From: Polyangiaceae bacterium
GTDB taxonomy: Bacteria; Myxococcota; Polyangia; Polyangiales; Polyangiaceae
Direction of reading: 5' to 3'
NCBI GenBank assembly: GCA_025936205.1
Contig: JAICTU010000566.1
Coordinates: 1-5,449 of the forward strand
Length of the DNA stretch: 5,449 nt
Shown here: positions 1 through 5,449 of the stretch, piece by piece
Position numbering within the stretch: the stretch's first letter is position 1
Layout: each line of letters begins with the position of its first letter
Made by a program: the position numbers and the translations under genes
Notes under the pieces: generated by a model
Databases searched by the model: none
What the model was told of the DNA's origin: nothing
Seen by the model: only the letters and a program-made list of their open reading frames with translations

Positions 1-1199
1 AACGCGAAGTGCGTGGTCACCGCGAGAGCGAGGCGCGGGTTGCAGGCTTGAAGGACGATCTGGCGGATGTGATCGATTCGATGCCGCTCGCGTTGATCAC
101 CGTGGACCAGCAGGATGTCATCAATCATTGGAATCGACGGGCCGAGGCGGTCGTCGGGGTCGGGGTTGGCGAGGCGTGGGGGCGGCCGGCGCGCGAGGTG
201 CTCGCTGACTTCTGGCCCGCCATCGAGGCGAGCCGCAGCCGGCAGCACGCCCCTGGAAACAGCGGCATCGAGCGACTGCACGTAGAACGAGGCGGGTCCC
301 GACGCTCGTATGGCGTTACTTTCTATCCACTCGCGCGCGGCTATGTTCAGGGCGGAGTCGTCATGATCGGTGACATCACCGAGCAAGAGCGCTTGCAGGA
401 GGTGATCGTCCAGACCGAGAAGATGATCTCTCTCGGTGGGCTCGCCGCTGGCATGGCGCACGAGATCAACAACCCGCTCGGGATCATAGCCCAGGCCGCA
501 CAAAACGTGCAGCGTCGCACCTCCGCGGACCTGCCGGCAAATCGCGACGCCGCTGCCGCGGCCGGTCTCTCGCTGGATAGCTTGCAGCGTTACCTCGAGG
601 TGCGCGGAGTCCAGCAGTTTATTCGAGACATTCGTGACGCCGCGGCGCGCGCCGCCGTGATTGTCTCCAACATGCTGGAATTCAGCCGGCGTAGCCCGTC
701 GGCGAAGGTGCCGGTGAAGCTGGCGGATGTGCTCGATCGAGCGCTCGCCCTGGCGGCGAGCGACTTCGACCTGCGCAAGCAGTACGACTTTCGTCGCATC
801 CAGATCGTCCGCGAGTATGCGGCCGCATTGCCACCGGTCGTCGGAGTCGTTATCGAACTCGAGCAGGTTTTTCTCAACCTGATCAAGAACGCTGCTCAGG
901 CCCTGGCAGGGGGAGGACAGAGCGCGCCCCGCATCCGCCTCTGTACATCCCAGGAGGATCGGTACGCGCTCGTGACCGTGGAAGACAACGGTCCCGGCAT
1001 GGATGAAGCGACGCGCCGCCGCGTCTTCGAGCCGTTCTTCACGACCAAGCAGCCCGGGGTCGGCACCGGGCTCGGGTTGTCCGTTTCATTCGCGATTATC
1101 ACCGGAAATCACAAGGGCACGATTGCGGTGAACTCTTCGCACGGAGCTGGTGCCACGTTCATGATCCGGTTGCCCTTGGCTCCGGAGGAGATGGCATGA
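1..1199 (+). CDS. PAS-domain sensor histidine kinase, 5' end cut by the window edge
   Basis: This is a histidine kinase that would autophosphorylate on a conserved His and pass phosphate to a receiver domain. Residues are numbered from a GTG at base 9, but the frame stays open to base 1 and the leading residues look like a charged linker helix, so the true start and probably an N-terminal sensor or membrane part lie upstream. A PAS domain spans about residues 18-125, beginning at DSMPLALITVD and ending at GDITEQERL. The HisKA (DHp) domain follows, with H151 in the H-box AHEINNP. The HATPase domain shows the N-box (N294 in LIKNAAQAL), the G1 box (D326 in EDNGPGMD), the F-box EPFFTTK and the G2 box GTGLGLS. 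No membrane segment is visible in this part. The DHp domain carries an extra stretch at about residues 168-200, a variant I recall from a proteobacterial PAS-kinase family. The gene ends in an ATGA overlap with the response regulator, its likely partner. The signal sensed cannot be read from the sequence. Confidence 0.93.
   Translation, partial: REVRGHRESEARVAGLKDDLADVIDSMPLALITVDQQDVINHWNRRAEAVVGVGVGEAWGRPAREVLADFWPAIEASRSRQHAPGNSGIERLHVERGGSRRSYGVTFYPLARGYVQGGVVMIGDITEQERLQEVIVQTEKMISLGGLAAGMAHEINNPLGIIAQAAQNVQRRTSADLPANRDAAAAAGLSLDSLQRYLEVRGVQQFIRDIRDAAARAAVIVSNMLEFSRRSPSAKVPVKLADVLDRALALAASDFDLRKQYDFRRIQIVREYAAALPPVVGVVIELEQVFLNLIKNAAQALAGGGQSAPRIRLCTSQEDRYALVTVEDNGPGMDEATRRRVFEPFFTTKQPGVGTGLGLSVSFAIITGNHKGTIAVNSSHGAGATFMIRLPLAPEEMA
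1184..1190 (+). promoter_or_regulatory. Strong Shine-Dalgarno site for the REC-only regulator
   Basis: GGAGGAG lies five bases before the ATG at 1196 and inside the last codons of the upstream kinase. It supports 1196 rather than the later in-frame ATG (Met6) as the start. Its position within the upstream reading frame fits reinitiation or coupled translation. Confidence 0.7.
1196..1199 (+). other. ATGA start/stop overlap, kinase to response regulator
   Basis: The regulator's ATG (1196-1198) shares bases with the kinase's TGA stop (1197-1199). Such four-base overlaps usually mark translational coupling and fixed stoichiometry within one mRNA. Confidence 0.85.
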
Positions 1200-1597
1200 C
1201 AGGCGATGGCATGGCTGCCCGGCGCCGACCGCTGATTTTGCTGGTCGAGGACGATATTCCCTTTCGTCGCAGCGTCACCGCGTACCTGGAGGATAGCGGC
1301 TTCTCGGTCCTGGAAGCGGACGATGGGGTCGCGGCGCTGGAGGTTCTCCGCGAGCACTCGCCGGACATCATCATCAGCGATCTGCGCATGCCGCGCATGA
1401 GCGGGCTGGAGTTGCTCGAGGTGCTGAAAAATCACGCGGGCGCAGCGCCCGTGATCATGATCAGTGGAACAGCAGACAAGGTCTTGCTCTCCGAGACGAC
1501 CGAGCTGGGCGCGGCTGCTTACCTCACCAAGCCCATCACAGACCTGGCGATGCTGGAGACGGTTGCGCGTTCATTGCTGCCCGAGTGGCAGCCATGA
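1196..1597 (+). CDS. Single-domain (REC-only) response regulator
   Basis: This 133-residue protein is almost entirely one CheY-like receiver domain. The acidic pocket is E18/D19/D20, the phosphoacceptor is D62 in SDLRMP, the switch Ser is S90 in MISGT, and the conserved Lys is K112 in YLTKP, so all key phosphorylation residues are present. No DNA-binding, GGDEF, EAL, HD or phosphatase domain follows; the protein stops about 20 residues after K112. By sequence style it resembles the receiver of RssB-type regulators, though that output domain is absent. The start at 1196 is supported by GGAGGAG five bases upstream and by the ATGA overlap with the kinase stop. Its own stop overlaps the next gene's ATG in the same way. 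It most likely takes phosphate from the upstream kinase, the downstream hybrid kinase or both, and acts as a relay, a phosphate sink or a protein-binding switch. Which of these it does is inference. Confidence 0.93.
   Translation: MTGDGMAARRRPLILLVEDDIPFRRSVTAYLEDSGFSVLEADDGVAALEVLREHSPDIIISDLRMPRMSGLELLEVLKNHAGAAPVIMISGTADKVLLSETTELGAAAYLTKPITDLAMLETVARSLLPEWQP
1594..1597 (+). other. ATGA start/stop overlap, response regulator to hybrid kinase
   Basis: The hybrid kinase's ATG (1594-1596) overlaps the regulator's TGA (1595-1597). It repeats the arrangement at 1196-1199 and decides between this ATG and the GTG nine bases earlier. Confidence 0.75.
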
Positions 1598-2835
1598 GCG
1601 CGCGAATTCTGCTGGTCGACGACGAACCAGCGGTGCGGAGAAACTTTCGAGCGTTGCTCGAGGACGCTGGGCACACCATCTACGAGGGTTCTAACGGAAC
1701 CGAGGGTCTCGCCCTGTACCTCGCGGAGCGCCCCGACCTGGTGTTGACCGATCTGCGCATGCACACGAGCAAGGACGGTCTCGCGTTGATCGCTGCCATC
1801 CACGAGCGGGACGATGCAGTGCCGGTGATCGTAGTCTCCGGCTCCGGAACGCTCCAGGACGCCATCGACGCCATTCGCCTGGGAGCCTGGGACTACCTGG
1901 TCAAGCCCGTCCAGCTGAGTGAGGAGCTGCTGGTCGCGATCGATCGGAACCTGGAGCGCGCCCGGCTGCTGCGCGAAAATCGGCAGTATCGCGCCAGACT
2001 GGAGGAGATGGTGGCGGAGCGAACTGCGTCGCTGGTCGCCTCTCAACAAGAAAATCAAGCCTTGCAGACGCGGCTGATGCAAGCCCAGAAGCTGGAGAGC
2101 TTGGGCTTGCTCGCGGGGGGCATCGCGCACGACTTCAACAACTTGATCACGGTTGTGGACGCCGGCTTCGAGGAGCTTCGGGAGGAGCTCGCAGGGCGCC
2201 GAGACGACACGCTGGAGACGATCGAAGTCGCTTTGAAGCAGGCAGCCGAGCTCACGCAGCAGATCTTCGTGTTCGCGGGCAAGGCACCGTCGAACCCGAA
2301 GCCCTGTGACCTGAGCATGCTGATCGCCGGCTTCGAGAAGCTGCTGCGCTCAGCGGTGACGCCCATGGTCCAGCTGGAGACACACCTCGGGCCCGTGCCC
2401 GCCGTCCTGGCGGATCCCGTGCAGATCCAGCAGATCGTGATGAACCTCGTGCTCAACGCCGCCGAGGCCATGGGTGGGCGAGGGGTCGTCAGCATCCGCG
2501 TCGACGTGCGCGAGATCGCGCCCGGCGCGAGCGAATTCGCGTACCTCACGGGCCCCTTGCAGCTCGGGCGCTACGTTTCGCTCCTGGTCGAGGACCGCGG
2601 CTCGGGCATGGATGAGGCGACGCTGCGGCGCATCGGTGATCCCTTCTTCACGACGAAAGCCAGCGGCCACGGGCTCGGGCTGGCGACCGTCCTCGGCCTC
2701 GTCCGCGGCCTGGGAGGAGCACTGGGTGTTGCGAGCGTGGTTGGTCGCGGAACACGCTTCTTGGCGGCGTTTCCCACGGTGCCGATCGCCCGAGAGAAGG
2801 CGCCGCCGCGGTCGATCCTTTCGCGGCCGTCCTGA
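1594..2835 (+). CDS. Hybrid histidine kinase, REC-HisKA-HATPase
   Basis: This protein has 413 residues numbered from the ATG at 1594. I prefer that start because it makes an ATGA overlap with the preceding stop; a GTG at 1585 would add three residues. An N-terminal receiver (about 4-118) has D9/D10/E11, phosphoacceptor D53, S82 and K104. A charged, probably coiled-coil helix (about 120-165) links it to a HisKA domain with H179 in GGIAHDFNN. The HATPase domain has N288 in the N-box, D334 in EDRGSGMD, DPFFTTK and the G2 box HGLGLA. It has no membrane segment or signal peptide, so it should be cytosolic and controlled by phosphorylation of its receiver rather than by an external ligand. Two oddities stand out. 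The loop after D53 reads DLRMHTSKDG, with His for the usual Pro and one extra residue. The F-box reads RIGDPFF, with Gly for the usual Phe. There is no C-terminal receiver, HPt or output domain. Its Shine-Dalgarno is weak, which fits coupling to the upstream gene. Confidence 0.93.
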   Translation: MSARILLVDDEPAVRRNFRALLEDAGHTIYEGSNGTEGLALYLAERPDLVLTDLRMHTSKDGLALIAAIHERDDAVPVIVVSGSGTLQDAIDAIRLGAWDYLVKPVQLSEELLVAIDRNLERARLLRENRQYRARLEEMVAERTASLVASQQENQALQTRLMQAQKLESLGLLAGGIAHDFNNLITVVDAGFEELREELAGRRDDTLETIEVALKQAAELTQQIFVFAGKAPSNPKPCDLSMLIAGFEKLLRSAVTPMVQLETHLGPVPAVLADPVQIQQIVMNLVLNAAEAMGGRGVVSIRVDVREIAPGASEFAYLTGPLQLGRYVSLLVEDRGSGMDEATLRRIGDPFFTTKASGHGLGLATVLGLVRGLGGALGVASVVGRGTRFLAAFPTVPIAREKAPPRSILSRPS

Positions 2836-2837
2836 AG

Positions 2838-2860
2838 GGTCGGCGGAAAGCCGCTCGACC
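2838..2860 (+). other. GC-rich hairpin just after the hybrid-kinase stop
   Basis: An inverted repeat starts two bases after the TGA. The left arm GGTCGGCGG (2838-2846) pairs with CCGC (2851-2854) and CGACC (2856-2860), giving nine base pairs with one bulged T at 2855 and the four-base loop AAAG. No T-run follows, so it is not a canonical Rho-independent terminator. It could stabilise the 3' end of the kinase mRNA, slow readthrough into the next gene, or be a chance product of GC-rich sequence. The rest of the gap, 2861-2892, shows no promoter I can recognise. Confidence 0.4.
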
Positions 2861-2892
2861 GCGAGAGGCGGGCGAGCCATCATGCGGCGCCT

Positions 2893-5449
2893 ATGGGATT
2901 CGGCAATGATTCGAGCGGCGGTGACTCCGGCAAGGCGCACCGCCGTTCGCTTTCCGCCAGCGAGCTGAGCGGATTCTTCGAGTGCCAGCGTCTGGCCTGG
3001 CTCAATTCGAGTGCCGCGCGCGGCGAGCGGGAAATGCCCGGGCGCAACGAGCTCGAGCGCTGGATGCTCGAGTACCGCGGGCACAAGCACGAAGCCAAGC
3101 TGCTCGAAAGGTACCGGAATCAGGGGCTGGAGATCATCGAGCTGTCACCCGCGCCATCGAGCAGCGAGGGCGCTCTGGCGCAGGCCGCGGCGGCCACTCT
3201 GCAGGCGCTGCGCAGCGGCGCGGATCTCGTGTACCAGGGGACCTTGCGCCTCGGTGACTGGGTCGGGCGCCCCGACTTTCTGAAGAAGGCGCCCGGCGAG
3301 AGCGCGCTCGGAGATTTTCATTACGAGGTCGTTGACGCCAAGCTCGCCCGCCACGCCCAGGCCCGTGCCATCATCCAGCTCTGTGAGTACAGCGAGCAGC
3401 TGGGAGCGCTGCAAGGGCGTTCGCCGGATCGGTTCTGGATCGCGATCGGCGGCAGCACCGAGACCGAACAGGTGCGCGCGCCGCTCGAATTCCGTCTGCT
3501 CGACTACGTGTCCTACTACCGGCGCGCCCGCCAGCGCTTCGAGCGCTTCGTCGCCGCGGAGAATCCAGCGGAGCCGTATCCCGAGCCGGTCGAACACTGC
3601 GACGTGTGCCGCTGGTGGAAGCAGTGTGAGGAGCGGCGCCGCAGCGATGATCACATCTCGCTGGTCGCCGGCAACACCCGCCGCCAGCGTGATCGGCTGG
3701 CGCTCGCGGGCGTGGTCACGGCGACGGAGCTGGCGCGGCTCGAGCCGGAGTGCAAGGTGGACGGCATCGACTCCGCACCGCTCTGGCGTTTGCGAGAGCA
3801 GGCTCGCCTGCAGGTCGCCGCGCGGGGCGGCGAGCAGGTGCTGTATGAGCTGTTACCCGCTCCTTCTGCGGGGGCATCCCGCAGCCCGAGCGTGGAATCG
3901 GGGACGGGGCTGGAGCGTCTGCCGCTGCCCACTCCGGGCGATCTGTTCCTCGACTTGGAGGGCGATGCGTACGCGTTCGGTGGCGGAATCGAGTACCTGT
4001 TCGGCTTGCTGGAGCTGGGCCAGCCGAGCCTGGACTGGTCCCGGCGCACGGCGCCGGGCGCTCCGCGCTATCATGCCCACTGGGCGAGCACGCGCGCCGA
4101 GGAGAAGCGGGCCTTCGAAGCCGTGATCCGGCGCATCGCCACGGGCCTGAACGAGTTCCCGGAGCTGCATGTGTATCACTTCGGGCAGCGCGAGGTGGAT
4201 GCCTTGCGCAAGCTCTCGTGCCGGCACTCGCGCTCCGAGGAGCTGGTCGATCGGCTGCTGCGCGAGCACGTGCTCGTGGATCTGCATGCGGTCGTGCGTC
4301 AGAGCCTGCGTGCTTCGGTGGAGAGCTACTCGCTGAAGAGGCTGGAACCGCTCTACGGGCTCACGCGCGCGACCGATCCGAGGCGCGCGGCGCTGGCCAT
4401 GCAGCGTTACGGCTTCTGGCTGGAAACAGGCGAGGCGCTCAGCGATCTCGAGCAAGAGCGCGCGACGCTCGCCCGCTACAACGAGGACGACTGCCGCTCC
4501 GCCTGGCAGCTGCGCGACTGGCTGGAGCGGCGGCGCGAGGACCTGGAACGGCAGACGGGACGCGCTGTGCCGCGTCCGGTCCTGGCTGCCGCCGAACAGC
4601 AGGAGAGCAAGAGCACGCGCAACGCCGAGAGCGCGGCCGTGGTCGAGGAGCTACAGGCGGGGCTGCCGCTCGATGCCAGCGAGGACACGGACGAGCAGCG
4701 CGGGCGACGCGTGCTCGCGCAGCTCGTCGGCTGGCACTGGCGCGAGCAGAAGTCCGCCTGGTGGGAGTACTTCCGCGTGAAGGAGCTTCCGCCCGTCGAG
4801 CGGCTCGAGGATCGCCAGGTGCTCGCGGGGCTCTCCGCGCCGGAGGAGCTCGGAACCGTCGATCGCTCCTACAAGTATCGCTATCACTTTCCGGAACAGG
4901 AGCACGCGATCCGGCGGGGCAAGGCGCTGGATCCCGACACCGACAAGGAGATCGAGGTGCTGGCGGTCGGTGCGTCGCATGTGGATGTGAAGCGCGGCAA
5001 GACTTCGAAACAACCACATCCGCAGGCGCTCGCGCCGGGGCGTCCGGTGAAGACCGATCACCAGGAGCAGCGGCTGCTCGAGATCGCGCGTTCGGTGGCG
5101 AGGCATGGCTTCGCTGCCGATGAATTTCCCAGCGCCCGAGCGCTGCTGCTGCGTGCAGCGCCGCGCTGCGGGCAAGCCCCCGGTGCCGAGTTGTTGGCAG
5201 CGAGCGAGGACACCGTCGCAGGCGTCGTGCGTCTGGCCCTGGGGCTCCAGCCCGGGGTGCTGGCCGTGCAGGGGCCCCCGGGTTCCGGCAAGACGCATCG
5301 TGCGGCGCAGGCGATCCTCGCGCTGATCCGGGCCGGCAAGCGCGTCGGTATCACGGCCAACAGCCACCAGGTGATCCAGGGCCTGCTGCGCAAGTGCTGC
5401 GAGCGCGCTCAGAGCGAGGGGCAGCCGATCCGGGCGCTGCACGTGCGCC
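2893..5449 (+). CDS. TM0106-type RecB-like nuclease fused to DEDD exonuclease and SF1 helicase, 3' end cut
   Basis: The frame has no stop to the right edge and shows 852 codons. The first 250 residues form a RecB/Cas4-like PD-(D/E)XK nuclease: G63-H66-E67 in motif I, D128 in GRPDF, D148 and K150 in EVVDAK, and Q162/Y166 as the QxxxY motif. C31 with C236, C239 and C245 (C...CxxCx5C) matches the 4Fe-4S pattern of AddB, Cas4 and Dna2 nucleases. At about 350-545 lies an RNase H-like DEDD domain: D354/E356 in FLDLEGD, YHFG at 428-431, D463 in VDL, and D533 in YNEDD. A polar linker (about 557-600) and a Trp-rich segment, ending ELPPVERLEDR, lead to the helicase, whose Walker A is GPPGSGKT (794-801) as in DNA2-like SF1B enzymes. 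The later helicase motifs lie outside the window. ATG 2893 is the only ATG, GTG or TTG in frame between the previous stop and the conserved N-terminus, although its Shine-Dalgarno is poor. A role in DNA repair, end processing or defence is inference. Confidence 0.9.
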   Translation, partial: MGFGNDSSGGDSGKAHRRSLSASELSGFFECQRLAWLNSSAARGEREMPGRNELERWMLEYRGHKHEAKLLERYRNQGLEIIELSPAPSSSEGALAQAAAATLQALRSGADLVYQGTLRLGDWVGRPDFLKKAPGESALGDFHYEVVDAKLARHAQARAIIQLCEYSEQLGALQGRSPDRFWIAIGGSTETEQVRAPLEFRLLDYVSYYRRARQRFERFVAAENPAEPYPEPVEHCDVCRWWKQCEERRRSDDHISLVAGNTRRQRDRLALAGVVTATELARLEPECKVDGIDSAPLWRLREQARLQVAARGGEQVLYELLPAPSAGASRSPSVESGTGLERLPLPTPGDLFLDLEGDAYAFGGGIEYLFGLLELGQPSLDWSRRTAPGAPRYHAHWASTRAEEKRAFEAVIRRIATGLNEFPELHVYHFGQREVDALRKLSCRHSRSEELVDRLLREHVLVDLHAVVRQSLRASVESYSLKRLEPLYGLTRATDPRRAALAMQRYGFWLETGEALSDLEQERATLARYNEDDCRSAWQLRDWLERRREDLERQTGRAVPRPVLAAAEQQESKSTRNAESAAVVEELQAGLPLDASEDTDEQRGRRVLAQLVGWHWREQKSAWWEYFRVKELPPVERLEDRQVLAGLSAPEELGTVDRSYKYRYHFPEQEHAIRRGKALDPDTDKEIEVLAVGASHVDVKRGKTSKQPHPQALAPGRPVKTDHQEQRLLEIARSVARHGFAADEFPSARALLLRAAPRCGQAPGAELLAASEDTVAGVVRLALGLQPGVLAVQGPPGSGKTHRAAQAILALIRAGKRVGITANSHQVIQGLLRKCCERAQSEGQPIRALHVR

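Noticed and set aside
1585..1596. GTG at 1585 as the hybrid kinase start
   Set aside because: The ATG at 1594 gives an ATGA overlap matching the preceding gene pair, and the three extra residues add nothing to the receiver fold.
1519..2130. Long minus-strand ORF opposite the end of the REC-only regulator and the start of the hybrid kinase
   Set aside because: The opposite strand encodes well-conserved receiver and HisKA motifs. Long antisense frames are expected in GC-rich genes, and this translation shows no recognisable domain.
2838..2860. Hairpin read as a Rho-independent terminator
   Set aside because: No run of T follows the stem, so it is listed only as a hairpin.
2474..2968. Plus-strand ORF bridging the hybrid kinase end and the nuclease start
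   Set aside because: It is out of frame with the HATPase motifs, low-complexity in composition, and ends inside the nuclease N-terminus.
2350..3090. Minus-strand ORF of 246 codons across the kinase/nuclease junction
   Set aside because: It lies opposite two real genes with clear motifs, and its translation has no recognisable fold.
2893..3660. Cas4 of a CRISPR-Cas system
   Set aside because: The nuclease shares the fold and cysteine pattern, but it is fused to an exonuclease and a helicase. No repeats, cas1 or cas2 are present.
3332..4126. Plus-strand ORF of 264 codons in another frame inside the nuclease gene
   Set aside because: Its translation is rich in Arg, Ser and Ala with no motif, while the overlapping frame encodes the nuclease Fe-S cysteines and exonuclease motifs.
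4651..5442. Minus-strand ORF of 263 codons opposite the helicase start
   Set aside because: It is a shadow of the frame that contains the Walker A motif GPPGSGKT; it has no domain of its own.

Overview
The window is GC-rich, with G or C favoured at third codon positions, and it is packed with genes that all run on the + strand. It suggests a high-GC proteobacterium or a member of the Myxococcota. That guess rests on the style of the two-component proteins and on base composition; no marker gene in the window fixes the taxon.

Bases 1-2835 hold a three-gene two-component signalling cassette. The first gene, cut by the left edge, is a PAS-domain histidine kinase. It overlaps a single-domain (REC-only) response regulator by four bases (ATGA). 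That gene in turn overlaps a REC-HisKA-HATPase hybrid kinase by another ATGA. The two overlaps indicate one mRNA with translational coupling. None of the three proteins carries a recognisable DNA-binding or enzymatic output domain, so the cassette looks like a kinase/receiver relay whose effector is encoded elsewhere.

After a 57-base gap with a GC-rich hairpin but no T-tract, a long gene starts at about 2893 and stays open to the right edge. Its visible 852 codons encode three enzymatic modules: a RecB/Cas4-like PD-(D/E)XK nuclease with four cysteines spaced as in an Fe-S cluster (TM0106-type), an RNase H-like DEDD exonuclease domain, and the beginning of a DNA2-like SF1 helicase with a clear Walker A motif. 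The window ends about 50 residues past Walker A, so most of the helicase is missing. This is the most interesting gene here: the layout recalls eukaryotic Dna2, with an extra exonuclease between the nuclease and the helicase.

An obvious functional link between the signalling cassette and the nuclease-helicase is not visible. They share only strand and close spacing. I see no RNA genes, mobile elements, CRISPR arrays or convincing promoters.
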